Positions 1-7,954 of a DNA stretch of 64,000 nucleotides are shown in pieces. Each line of letters opens with the position of its first letter. Position 1 is the stretch's first letter. Origin of the DNA: Paeniglutamicibacter psychrophenolicus (GTDB lineage: Bacteria > Actinomycetota > Actinomycetes > Actinomycetales > Micrococcaceae); the NCBI RefSeq assembly GCF_017876575.1, contig NZ_JAGIOE010000001.1, positions 1,922,001 through 1,986,000 on the forward strand, given 5' to 3'. The notes beneath the pieces were generated by a model. It ran no database searches, had not been told where the DNA came from, and saw nothing but the letters and a program-made list of their open reading frames with translations. Made by a program: the position numbers and the translations under genes.

Positions 1-358
1 CGGAGCTGCCGCTGCCGCAGGGGCTGCCCGAACCCGTGGGCAGGGAACCGGGGACAAGCTGGGTGCAATACCGGAGGCAACGAATCGCCGTGTGGGGACC
101 TGGGTACTCGTTGTGGCAACGGCTGCGACACAGGGTAACCGGTTGGCACCCGGACATCGGGTCGCACACGACCGTTAATGGCGCGACTTTGTGATCGATG
201 TCACGACCGAGTGCGCGTGAATATCATGCGCTTCGAGTCGAATGGTGCGAAATATCCATCGAATTCGGGCCCAAATTGCCGCGATTCGGGTGGACTGCGC
301 TTGATTCGGCACCCGATTAGGATGCTGGGCAAACCACTGTTACTGTTGTATTTACCGA
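1..358. other. Stretch without a recognised gene
   Basis: No open frame here has a convincing start, ribosome binding site or recognisable product. The left edge may hold the tail of a gene lying outside the window. The last 60 bases are AT-richer than the rest and probably carry the promoter of the initiator tRNA, but I cannot place -35 and -10 boxes with confidence. Confidence 0.4.
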
Positions 359-432
<74 letters not shown>

Positions 433-437
433 CAAAG

Positions 438-475
438 AAGAAGCTCTTGTCCCAGACCCGGGACAAGGGCTTCTT
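438..475 (+). terminator. Hairpin terminator of tRNA-fMet
   Basis: The arms at 438-453 and 460-475 are complementary over 16 bp with one G-T type mismatch, around a 6-base loop, 5 bases after the tRNA. The 3' flank is only weakly T-rich. Confidence 0.85.
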
Positions 476-689
476 GCATTTCCGGGATAAGCGGGGCCCT
501 GCCTGCTGCAATGCCCCCGCACCTCACAGCGCCTGCCAAGCGAGCATGGCTCGATGCTCCCGGCTCCGCCTTGCGGCCCGTCGGCACCGCGGAAGCCCGG
601 ATGGTGACCGCCGGAAACGGAGCGGCGTTCCGAGATGAATCAAGAATCTCTTGCTCAAAATGAATTCTCGATGCTAGGCTCGGCGTTTG
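476..689. other. Stretch without a recognised gene
   Basis: I see no supported gene in this stretch. The possible promoter for the small ORF or rtcB begins at 690. Confidence 0.4.
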
Positions 690-718
690 TTGGTCATTGA
701 ATATGGTCGACTTAATCT
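690..718 (+). promoter_or_regulatory. Possible promoter for the small ORF / rtcB leader
   Basis: A TTGGTC box (690-695) and a TAATCT box (713-718) are separated by 17 bp in the only AT-rich patch of this region. This is the expected layout of a housekeeping promoter and would start RNA near 725, ahead of the small ORF at 764. It rests on pattern alone. Confidence 0.3.
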
Positions 719-763
719 AGATCCCGATCCATGGGAAACCGCCTGAACTGAAGGGAAAGAACC

Positions 764-862
764 GTGTTGAATCTGCAAATGACTCACGCAAGCGCTCTAT
801 CCCTGCGCGTTTTCAATCGCCAGTACAAGCAAGAACCAAGCCGTCGGTTGCCCCGCGCATAG
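764..862 (+). CDS. Possible 32-residue leader peptide or small protein
   Basis: A GTG start is preceded by AAGGGA with 7 bases of spacing. The frame encodes 32 residues (beginning MLNLQMTHASALSL), with an arginine-rich end, and stops at TAG 860-862. A rho-independent terminator with a T run follows 28 bases after the stop. Promoter, ribosome binding site, frame and terminator thus form a compact unit upstream of rtcB. It could be a free-standing small gene or a leader whose translation controls read-through into rtcB. No homolog is recognised and a chance frame is possible. Confidence 0.3.
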   Translation: MLNLQMTHASALSLRVFNRQYKQEPSRRLPRA

Positions 863-889
863 ACTTCTGCACGCCAGCAGCAAGCCAAG

Positions 890-948
890 CCCCGCAACCA
901 CACAATGGTTCGGGGTTACTTTTTTGGATCCGATCGTTTCCCCGAACC
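890..948 (+). promoter_or_regulatory. Terminator with an alternative pairing segment ahead of rtcB
   Basis: CCCC-G-(C)-AACC at 890-899 pairs with GGTTCGGGG at 907-915 and is followed by TTACTTTTTT, a good intrinsic terminator. The same 907-915 arm is also perfectly complementary over 9 bases to CCCCGAACC at 940-948. The two hairpins exclude each other, as in an attenuator or RNA switch. rtcB begins 36 bases further on. Whether the switch operates is inference. Confidence 0.45.
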
Positions 949-984
949 TTTCTAGCTTTGCCGTGAATCCCCGCAGCAAGGAAA

Positions 985-2172
985 ATGACACCAGAAAGTG
1001 AAATCGTGGAGACCATCAACAGCCGGCTCAAGAACTGGGCATCCATCCTGGATGAGAAAACCCGGGAGCAGGCCATCACCGCCTCGAAGATGGCGTTCAT
1101 CTTCCCCCACTTGGCATTGATGCCCGATGCCCACCTTGGCAAGGGAGCAACCGTCGGGTCCGTCATCCCCACCCTGGGAGCCATCATTCCCGCAGCGGTC
1201 GGGGTGGATATCGGTTGCGGCATGATCGCCGTGAAGACCCAGTACACCGCACGCCAGCTGCCCAAGGACCGCAAGCCGCTGCGTGAGGACATCGAACGCG
1301 CCATTCCACTCTCGGCGGGCAAGTACAACCGCAAGGTCGTAGCCACCGCGGTGCCACGCATCACCGAGCTCAAGGACCTTGCGGATCGGGCAGGCTTCGA
1401 CCCGGCAAGCTACGCGGGAAACTGGGAACTGCAGCTGGGGTCGCTCGGCTCGGGAAACCACTTCATTGAGGTCTCCCTGGACGAGGACGACAACGTGTGG
1501 CTGTTCCTGCACTCAGGCTCCCGCGGGGTGGGGAACCGGATCGCCACCAAGCACATCAAGGTTGCCCAGCAGGTCGCCAAGAAGTACTGGATCGAGCTTC
1601 CCGACCCTGACCTTGCTTACCTGGTGGAGGGGACCGAGGAATTCGATGCCTACATCCGGGAACTGCGGTGGGCGCAGCATTTCGCCCTGCTCAACCGCGA
1701 GGAAATGATGGACCGGGTCATCCGCCAGTTCAGTGAATGGGTTGGGGGAGAGGTGCGGGAAATCGAGCGGATCAACTGCCACCACAACTTCACCGAGAAG
1801 GAAACGCACTTCGGCAAGTCGGTGTGGCTCTCGCGCAAGGGGGCCATCCGGGCCCGCGAGGGGGATCCGGGGCTGATCCCCGGGTCCATGGGCACTGCAT
1901 CCTACGTGGTCGTCGGTAAGGGCAATATCGTGGCGCTGGATTCCTCGCCACACGGTGCCGGACGGGAATACTCGCGTTCGGCAGCCCGCAAGACCTTCAG
2001 CGTCGAGCAGCTGCGTGAAGCGATGAAGGGGATCGAGTACCGCGACACCGACGCGTTCATCGATGAGATACCCGGTGCCTACAAGCCGATTGACCAGGTC
2101 ATGGAGGACGCCTCCGACCTGGTGGACGTGAGGCACAAGCTGCGCCAGATCATCAACGTCAAGGGCGATTAA
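985..2172 (+). CDS. rtcB: RNA-splicing ligase RtcB family protein
   Basis: The 395-residue product matches the RtcB family, which joins RNA 2',3'-cyclic-phosphate or 3'-phosphate ends to 5'-OH ends using Mn2+ and GTP. Visible motifs are VGVDIGCGM (about 72-80), GSLGSGNHFIE, HSGSRGVG, GSMGTASYVV and the guanylylation motif SPHGAGR, with His323 as the expected GMP acceptor. The length fits the shorter actinobacterial form. The ATG at 985 is preceded by AAGGA at close spacing. No archease or RtcA partner lies nearby. The role is probably RNA repair. The preceding leader with two exclusive hairpins suggests control at the RNA level. Confidence 0.93.
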   Translation: MTPESEIVETINSRLKNWASILDEKTREQAITASKMAFIFPHLALMPDAHLGKGATVGSVIPTLGAIIPAAVGVDIGCGMIAVKTQYTARQLPKDRKPLREDIERAIPLSAGKYNRKVVATAVPRITELKDLADRAGFDPASYAGNWELQLGSLGSGNHFIEVSLDEDDNVWLFLHSGSRGVGNRIATKHIKVAQQVAKKYWIELPDPDLAYLVEGTEEFDAYIRELRWAQHFALLNREEMMDRVIRQFSEWVGGEVREIERINCHHNFTEKETHFGKSVWLSRKGAIRAREGDPGLIPGSMGTASYVVVGKGNIVALDSSPHGAGREYSRSAARKTFSVEQLREAMKGIEYRDTDAFIDEIPGAYKPIDQVMEDASDLVDVRHKLRQIINVKGD

Positions 2173-2178
2173 ACCAAG

Positions 2179-2224
2179 CGGAGGGGTGGTGGCCCAGGAA
2201 AATCCTTGGTCCACCACCCCTCCG
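2179..2224. terminator. Bidirectional terminator between rtcB and the PLD-N gene
   Basis: CGGAGGGGTGGTGG at 2179-2192 pairs perfectly with CCACCACCCCTCCG at 2211-2224. It lies 7 bases after the rtcB stop and just past the end of the convergent gene. Confidence 0.8.
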
Positions 2225-2247
2225 GAGTTTCGGGATCGTGCAAGTGG

Positions 2248-2664
2248 CTACGGCGTGTGTCGCGGGGTTTCCTCGGTGGGGTTGCCGCCTTCGTCGCGGG
2301 GCTTGCCCTCTTCGCGAAGCTTGCGTTCGCGGGCTTCGAGTTCGGCTTCCTTGCGGCGCAGTTCGTCCTCGCGGGCCTTGTTGCGGCGCTGCGTTTCCAG
2401 GTTGCGGAGGAATTCCGGGTCGTCGTCCGGTGCGCCGGTGGCAGGCCTGTTGGCCTGGGTGGGCTGCGCGTAGGTGCTGGAGGACGGGCGGCCCAACCAG
2501 AACCACAGTCCCGCTCCGATCAGCGGAAGCAGGACGATTGCCGCTATCCAACCTGCCTTGGGCAGCGAACGCACATCACTCGGACGCGTACGCACGCATT
2601 CGATCAAGGCATAGATGGTTACTGCGAGTGCAACCAACGCCATAAAAATAAAGTTCCTGACCAT
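2248..2664 (-). CDS. PLD nuclease N-terminal (PLDc_N) domain membrane protein
   Basis: This 138-residue protein has two transmembrane segments (about 5-22 and 38-58) with the small PLDc_N-type arrangement, ending in the typical GLWFWLGRP. A long, highly charged tail (about 95-130, rich in Glu, Arg and Lys) is probably a coiled coil in the cytoplasm. The function of such stand-alone domains is unknown. It is convergent with rtcB and divergent from the DUF4229 gene 52 bases away. In related actinobacteria similar proteins often sit next to menA and DUF4229 genes, which fits the menaquinone genes further on. Confidence 0.75.
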   Translation of the reverse strand: MVRNFIFMALVALAVTIYALIECVRTRPSDVRSLPKAGWIAAIVLLPLIGAGLWFWLGRPSSSTYAQPTQANRPATGAPDDDPEFLRNLETQRRNKAREDELRRKEAELEARERKLREEGKPRDEGGNPTEETPRHTP

Positions 2665-2716
2665 GCCTACAGTCTAGTGAATTTATCTGTGTTCTGGCTG
2701 CGTCTAGACTGGAGGG

Positions 2717-2986
2717 GTGCAGTTCTTCAAGTACACCGTGATCCGGTTAGCCCTTTTCTTCGTAGTTTTCCTTCCACTGGTCTTCCTTTTGCAGTGGCCG
2801 TTGTACACGGCCGGCCTCATCGCACTGGTGATCGCCTTTGCGCTGAGCTACCTGTTCCTGAACAAGATGCGACTGGCGGCAAACGCCGAGGTGCAGAAAA
2901 TGTTCAACGCAAAGGGGCCCAAGAAGACCAAGCACGACTTGGAAGACGAGGAAGCCGAAGACCGCTTCCTCGACAACGGACAGTAA
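2717..2986 (+). CDS. DUF4229 family small membrane protein
   Basis: The 89-residue product begins with the DUF4229-like pattern MQFFKYTVIRLALF. It has two membrane segments (about 7-25 and 29-48) followed by a charged cytoplasmic tail rich in Lys, Asp and Glu. The GTG start at 2717 follows GGAGGG at short spacing. The function is unknown. The family is common in actinobacteria and frequently lies beside menA, so it may once have belonged to the menaquinone cluster now separated by the dehydrogenase and its regulator. Confidence 0.8.
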   Translation: MQFFKYTVIRLALFFVVFLPLVFLLQWPLYTAGLIALVIAFALSYLFLNKMRLAANAEVQKMFNAKGPKKTKHDLEDEEAEDRFLDNGQ

Positions 2987-3003
2987 TTTTCGCATCCATG
3001 CGG

Positions 3004-3053
3004 CCGAGGGGCTGCGCGTTGCACGCATCAGTGTGCAGGGCGCGGCCCCTCGG
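3004..3053. terminator. Bidirectional terminator
   Basis: CCGAGGGGC (3004-3012) pairs with GCCCCTCGG (3045-3053), with further pairing inside (TGCGC/GCGCG). It lies between the convergent ends of the DUF4229 gene and the FadR-type regulator. Confidence 0.75.
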
Positions 3054-3078
3054 GCTTTAAGGGGATATCCGGCGCTGG

Positions 3079-3744
3079 TCAGGAACGCTGTCCCGCGTTC
3101 CCTTCGAGTTCGGCTGCCAGCAGTTCCCTGGCGTGGGCCAAGTGCCCATCGAGTGCGCCGGCCGCACCTTCCGGGTCCCCGGCGGCAATCCGTTCCAGGA
3201 TGGTGGCGTGCTCCCTGGCGATCTGGGCGGAATCGAGCAATTCCAGTGATTGCACACGAGTCATGCAGAGCCGGACTTCGCCCAGGAGCGAGCGGTACAT
3301 TGCGCTGGTCCGCTGGTTGCCCATCGCGTCAACCAAGGCGGTGTGGAATTCCATGTCGGGGTCGATGATTGCCGTTGCCGGCTGTGAAAGACGGGCCTCA
3401 ATCTCGGCATTCGCGCTGAGCGCGGCTTGCGGGACGGCGGCGGTCTTGGCCAGGCGCCGGACCACCTCGGATTCCAGGAACGCCCGCGCGAAATAGATGT
3501 CCCGGACCGATTCGGCCCCCAACGTCTTCACACGTGCCGTCTTGTGGACTCCGCGCTCCAGCAGGGAATCCGCGACCAGTCGCTCGATGGCAGCCTTGGC
3601 CGTTGGCCGGGCGACGTCATATGTCCCCGCCAGCTCCGCCTCGGTCAGTGCGGTTCCCTGTGCGAGGTCGCCCGCATGGATTCGTCGGCGCAGATCCTCG
3701 ACGATGGCATCAATGATGGAAAGCGCGGAGACGCGTTGGGTCAT
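3079..3744 (-). CDS. GntR-family (FadR/LldR subfamily) transcriptional regulator
   Basis: The 221-residue protein has an N-terminal winged helix-turn-helix (about 12-72, with ELAGTYDVARPTAKAAIERL as recognition region) and an all-helical FCD effector domain (about 85-210). Conserved Asp and His residues (DMEFHTAL) probably bind a metal and an organic-acid ligand. I chose the ATG at 3744 because the HTH begins directly after it. The longer frame runs through the operator region and lacks family similarity. It is divergent from the D-2-hydroxyacid dehydrogenase, with a perfect palindrome between them. It is therefore probably a repressor of that gene relieved by D-lactate or a related acid. Confidence 0.85.
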   Translation of the reverse strand: MTQRVSALSIIDAIVEDLRRRIHAGDLAQGTALTEAELAGTYDVARPTAKAAIERLVADSLLERGVHKTARVKTLGAESVRDIYFARAFLESEVVRRLAKTAAVPQAALSANAEIEARLSQPATAIIDPDMEFHTALVDAMGNQRTSAMYRSLLGEVRLCMTRVQSLELLDSAQIAREHATILERIAAGDPEGAAGALDGHLAHARELLAAELEGNAGQRS

Positions 3745-3818
3745 GAAGATGGGATCCTTCGAATGGCGGGCAACAGGGACAACAATCGTGACAGATTTTT
3801 TCAACGGCAGCTTGATAC

Positions 3819-3832
3819 ACAAGTGTACTTGT
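3819..3832. promoter_or_regulatory. Palindromic operator for the FadR-type regulator
   Basis: ACAAGT-GT-ACTTGT is a perfect inverted repeat in the divergent intergenic space, 75 bp from the regulator start and 71 bp from the dehydrogenase start. FadR-subfamily regulators commonly bind short palindromes of the type TTGT-N-ACAA. Assignment to this regulator is inference from position. Confidence 0.7.
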
Positions 3833-3902
3833 AAGACAATCGTAGGGTCGATGGCTTGCGCACTCAAGGCCCCCTGCACGCCCGACGGAGTATTCTCACC
3901 TG

Positions 3903-6728
3903 ATGGAACGGAAGAGCCACACCTTGATTCCCACACTGCGCAATGCGCTGGGCAACGACGACCAGCTCACCCAGCGCGCCATCGACCTGCACGCCTACGC
4001 CAACGATGCCTCCCACTTCCTGCTGACACCGCAAGCCGTGGCGATCCCGAACAATGCGGCCGAGGTCGGCGCCCTGCTCAAGGCAAGTGCCGAGCTCAAC
4101 CTGCCGCTGACGTTCCGCTCGGGTGGGACCTCGCTCTCGGGGCAGGGGGTCACCGACTCGCTGCTGGTCGACGTGCGAAAGAACTTCAAGGACATCGAGG
4201 TCCTGGACAACGGCATGCGCGTGCGGGTCCAGCCCGGGGTCACGGTACGTGCCCTGAACGCACGGCTGGCGCTCTACGGACGCAAGTTCGGTCCGGACCC
4301 GGCCTCCGAGGTGGCCTGCACCATCGGCGGGGTGGTGGCCAACAATTCCTCCGGGATGCACTGCGGAACCGTGGACAACGTCTACCGCACCCTGGAGTCG
4401 CTGGTCATCGTGCTCACCAGCGGAACCGTCATCGACACCGGCGCCCCCGATGCAAACGCGAGGCTCCGTGCCCTGGAGCCGGCGCTCTTTGAGGGACTTG
4501 AACAACTCACCCGGCGGGTACGGTCCAACCCCGACTCGGTGGCAAGAATCAAGCACCAGTTCTCCATGAAAAACACCATGGGATACGGGCTGAACTCGTT
4601 CCTGGACTACGAGGATCCCGCCCAGGTCCTGGCCCACCTGATCGTCGGTTCCGAGGGAACCCTCGGGTTCGTGGCCGAGGCGACGTTCAGGACCGTGCCC
4701 ACCTACAAGCACGTGACCACGTCCCTGCTGGTTTTCAACGACCTCTTTACCGCCAACGAGTCCCTCGAAGCACTGGTGGGCTCGGGGGCAGCCACCGTGG
4801 AGCTCATGGATTCGCTCTCGTTGAAGGTCGGGCAGGCGCTGCCCGGGAGCCCGGCTATCGTCACCGACCTTGACGTGCAGTCGCATGCCGCGTTCCTGGT
4901 CGAATACACCGCAACAAATGCCGAGGAACTTGCCGAACGCCAAGCGGCGGGCATGGCGCTGGCGAACTCGCTCGAGCTCAGCACCCCGGCGCGGTTCAGC
5001 CCCGATGCCAAGACCCGCGCCGAGTTGTGGCAGCTGCGCAAGGGCCTCTATGCCTCGGTGGCGGGGGCGCGCACCCAGGGGACCACGGCCCTGCTGGAAG
5101 ATGTGGTCGTGCCGGTTCCGGCACTGGCCAGGACCTGCGCCGAGCTCTCGGTGCTCTTCGAGCGGTACGGATACGAAAACTCGGTCATCTTCGGCCACGC
5201 CAAGGACGGCAACGTCCACTTCATGCTCACCGACGGTTTCCACACCAAGGACCAGATCGAGCGCTACTCGGCATTCACCGAGGACATGGTCGACCTGGTG
5301 CTCGGCGAGGGCGGCTCGCTCAAGGCCGAACACGGCACCGGCCGGATGATGGCACCCTATGTGCGCCGCCAATACGGCGACGAGCTCTACTCGGTCATGC
5401 GCGAGCTCAAGACCTTGCTTGACCCGGCGGGCCTGCTGAACCCCGGGGTCATCCTGGACGAGGACCCGCGGGCGCACCTGCGCCACATCAAGGTCACCCC
5501 GGCAGTGGATCCGGAGGTGGACCGTTGCGTGGCCTGCGGATACTGCGAGCCCGTCTGCCCCTCGCGAAACCTCACGCTGACACCGCGCCAGCGCATTGTC
5601 ACGTTGCGGGCCATCGAGACCGCCCGGCAGGCCGGTGACGAAAAGCTGGTGGCCGAGCTCGAGAAGGACTACACCTACGAATCGGTGGACACCTGCGCGG
5701 TCGATGGCATGTGCCAGACCGCCTGCCCGGTGGACATCAACACGGGAACCCTGGTGAAAAAACTGCGCGCCAAGGAAGCCGGCAAGCTCGAGGGCGCGGT
5801 CTGGAACGGAGCCGCAAAACACTGGTCGACCGTGACCCGCGGCGCCGGCACGGCGCTGACCATTGCCGTGAAGATCCCGGTTCCGCTGGTGCTTGGCGCC
5901 AACAAGGCGGGTCGTGCGGTGCTGGGGGACGACACACTGCCGTTGTACTCCGCCGAGCTGCCCGCAGGAGGCACCCGGCGCGCACGCCCGGCACCGGCCG
6001 GTGAACCGGTCGCGGTGTACTTCCCGGCCTGCGTGAACACCATGTTCGGACCGGCGGACCCGGCCCAGCCCGGCATCCAGGAAAGCTTCAGCGCCCTGGC
6101 CGAACGCACCGGGGTTCAGCTGCTGGTGCCGACGGGCATCGATTCGCTGTGCTGCGGCACCCCGTGGTCCTCCAAGGGCATGGAAGCCGGGCACGCGAGC
6201 ATGGGGGAGCGCACCGTGGCGGCACTGCGCGAAGCCAGCGGGAACGGGGAGCTGCCGATCCTGTGCGATGCCTCCTCATGCACCGAGGGGTTGCGCCACA
6301 GCATCGAAACCGAAGTGGTCCCGGTGGGCGGCAAGCCGCTGCGGATCATCGACGTGGTCGACTACACCGCGCAACACATCTTGCCGCTGCTGCCAGCAGC
6401 GCAGAAGGTGGCCTCCCTGGCGTTGCACCCGACCTGTTCCTCCACGCGCCTGGGACTGAACCCCGCGCTGCAGAAGGTCGCCTCGGCTGTGGCCGACACC
6501 GTGCAGGTCCCGGAGAGCTGGGGGTGCTGCGCGTTCGCCGGGGACCGCGGGATGCTGCACCCGGAGCTGACCGCCTCGGCCACCGAGGCGCAGGCCGCCG
6601 AGGTCCGGGCCTTCGGCGCGGCCGCGCACGCCTCGTGCAACCGGACCTGCGAGCTGGGCATGACCCGGGCGACGGAACAGCCCTACGAGCACGTGCTGGA
6701 ATTGCTGGAGCGCGCCACTCGGCCGTAG
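3903..6728 (+). CDS. Fused FAD-linked / 4Fe-4S D-2-hydroxyacid (D-lactate type) dehydrogenase
   Basis: The 941-residue protein joins three modules. The first is an FAD_binding_4 domain (about 40-220, with SGGTSLSGQG and FGPDPASEVACTIGG). The second is a C-terminal FAD oxidase domain (about 260-520, with ending KAEHGTG and NPGVILD). The third is a ferredoxin/CCG module. Two 4Fe-4S motifs are visible, CVACGYCEPVC (from about 542) and CAVDGMCQTAC (from about 598), followed by CCG motifs CCGTPWSSKG (about 750) and CCAFAGDRG (about 875). This matches single-chain D-lactate or D-2-hydroxyglutarate dehydrogenases such as YdiJ, which pass electrons to the quinone pool. The divergent FadR/LldR-type regulator and neighbouring menaquinone genes fit respiration on D-lactate. 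The exact substrate cannot be read from sequence. Confidence 0.88.
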   Translation: MERKSHTLIPTLRNALGNDDQLTQRAIDLHAYANDASHFLLTPQAVAIPNNAAEVGALLKASAELNLPLTFRSGGTSLSGQGVTDSLLVDVRKNFKDIEVLDNGMRVRVQPGVTVRALNARLALYGRKFGPDPASEVACTIGGVVANNSSGMHCGTVDNVYRTLESLVIVLTSGTVIDTGAPDANARLRALEPALFEGLEQLTRRVRSNPDSVARIKHQFSMKNTMGYGLNSFLDYEDPAQVLAHLIVGSEGTLGFVAEATFRTVPTYKHVTTSLLVFNDLFTANESLEALVGSGAATVELMDSLSLKVGQALPGSPAIVTDLDVQSHAAFLVEYTATNAEELAERQAAGMALANSLELSTPARFSPDAKTRAELWQLRKGLYASVAGARTQGTTALLEDVVVPVPALARTCAELSVLFERYGYENSVIFGHAKDGNVHFMLTDGFHTKDQIERYSAFTEDMVDLVLGEGGSLKAEHGTGRMMAPYVRRQYGDELYSVMRELKTLLDPAGLLNPGVILDEDPRAHLRHIKVTPAVDPEVDRCVACGYCEPVCPSRNLTLTPRQRIVTLRAIETARQAGDEKLVAELEKDYTYESVDTCAVDGMCQTACPVDINTGTLVKKLRAKEAGKLEGAVWNGAAKHWSTVTRGAGTALTIAVKIPVPLVLGANKAGRAVLGDDTLPLYSAELPAGGTRRARPAPAGEPVAVYFPACVNTMFGPADPAQPGIQESFSALAERTGVQLLVPTGIDSLCCGTPWSSKGMEAGHASMGERTVAALREASGNGELPILCDASSCTEGLRHSIETEVVPVGGKPLRIIDVVDYTAQHILPLLPAAQKVASLALHPTCSSTRLGLNPALQKVASAVADTVQVPESWGCCAFAGDRGMLHPELTASATEAQAAEVRAFGAAAHASCNRTCELGMTRATEQPYEHVLELLERATRP

Positions 6729-6913
6729 GTGCGGTTCGAAGCCTGCGGGCACTTTGCGGGCGTCGGCTGTCCGGGCCACCGAGGAGCCGGGGCCACAACC
6801 GCCCCCGTCTGCGCGGCCATCGGGCGGGCCGCGACCTTCCGACGTCGCTGGGCCCTCCTCCGGCCAACGGCGTGAAGATCAGCAGATTCCGACACCGGCC
6901 GGTGGGATGCAAG

Positions 6914-6941
6914 GGGCCCGGCCACTTTCGTGGCCGGGCCC
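6914..6941. terminator. Hairpin terminator between the dehydrogenase and menA
   Basis: GGGCCCGGCCAC and GTGGCCGGGCCC form a perfect 12-bp stem with a 4-base loop. It lies between two convergent genes and probably serves both. Confidence 0.75.
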
Positions 6942-6972
6942 GTCGCTTCGGTCGTTGGATCGTTGGGAGTAC

Positions 6973-7863
6973 CTAGGCCAGGGCCTTGTCCATCACGATG
7001 GCCACGGTGAACAACGCGGCGTAGGCAAGGTTGATGATGCCGGTCTGCTTGAGCACCGGGATCAGGGCGCCGGGCTCGTGCCTGCGCAGCACGGTCCAGC
7101 TCGGCATGCCGCCCAGCAACGCGGTGAGCAGGATCAGCCACATCCACGGATGGGTGGACACCAGCACCAGCGGCAGCAGGATCGCCACGGCCAGCATCAT
7201 CACGTAGCTGATGCGTGCCGCCTCGTCGCCCAGCCGCACGGCCAGGGTCATCTTGCCGACTTCCTTGTCGGTGGGGATGTCGCGGATGTTGTTGGCCATC
7301 AGCAGGGCGGTGGCGATGAGTCCGGTGCCCACGGCCCCGATGTATGCCGGCAGGGTGAGCTGGTGGGCCTGGGTGTAGGCGGTGCCCAGGGTGGCCACGA
7401 GGCCGAAGAAGATGAAGACGAACACCTCGCCGAGCCCCCGGTAGCCATAGGGGTTCTTGCCGCCGGTGTAGCCCCACGCCGCGACGATGGCCGCGACGCC
7501 CACGAGCAGCAGCGGCCAGGATCCGGTGTACACCACGAGGAAAGCGCCGACGATGCCGGCCAGCCCGAAGCAGGCGAAGGCCGCGTTGCGGACGGTGGTC
7601 GGATCGGCCAGGCCCGAGCCGGTCAAGCGCAGCGGACCCACGCGCACGTCATCGGTGCCGCGGATCCCGTCGGAGTAGTCGTTGGAGTAGTTCACCCCGA
7701 CCTGCAGCAACAGGCCCACCACCAGGGCCAGGACGGCTTCGAACCAGGCCAGCTTCCCCGTGGTGTCCACGGCGGCCGCGGTTCCGATGACTACCGGGGC
7801 AATCACAATGGGCAGGGTGCGCAGGCGTGCCCCCGCTACCCACTGGGCAATCGTAGCCACCAT
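6973..7863 (-). CDS. menA: 1,4-dihydroxy-2-naphthoate polyprenyltransferase
   Basis: The 296-residue UbiA-superfamily protein attaches the isoprenoid chain to dihydroxynaphthoate, the membrane step of menaquinone synthesis. The first Asp-rich motif NDYSDGIRGTD is at 61-71. The second, NNIRDIPTDKEVGK, lies near 200. Eight or nine hydrophobic segments are visible. The ATG at 7863 is used because AGAGG lies just upstream. An upstream extension has no support. It lies in the same direction as menE and menB but is separated from them by the atoE gene and a hairpin. Confidence 0.92.
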   Translation of the reverse strand: MVATIAQWVAGARLRTLPIVIAPVVIGTAAAVDTTGKLAWFEAVLALVVGLLLQVGVNYSNDYSDGIRGTDDVRVGPLRLTGSGLADPTTVRNAAFACFGLAGIVGAFLVVYTGSWPLLLVGVAAIVAAWGYTGGKNPYGYRGLGEVFVFIFFGLVATLGTAYTQAHQLTLPAYIGAVGTGLIATALLMANNIRDIPTDKEVGKMTLAVRLGDEAARISYVMMLAVAILLPLVLVSTHPWMWLILLTALLGGMPSWTVLRRHEPGALIPVLKQTGIINLAYAALFTVAIVMDKALA

Positions 7864-7901
7864 CAATCCTCTCGCTGCTTGGATAAAACTTGCAGCCCTC
7901 A

Positions 7902-7929
7902 TTCTCCCTTGCCCGCGGGCAAGGGAGAA
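7902..7929 (-). terminator. Terminator between atoE and menA
   Basis: TTCTCCCTTGCCC and GGGCAAGGGAGAA form a perfect 13-bp stem with a 2-base loop. Placed after the transporter stop, it should insulate menA, which then needs its own promoter in the short remaining space. Confidence 0.7.
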
Positions 7930-7954
7930 ATTCCGGACCCGTCGCCGCGGGTGG

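Noticed and set aside
3864-6194. 776-codon minus-strand frame inside the D-hydroxyacid dehydrogenase gene
   Set aside because: It is antisense to a fully recognisable 941-residue enzyme. Its composition is that of a GC-rich shadow frame and no motif is seen.
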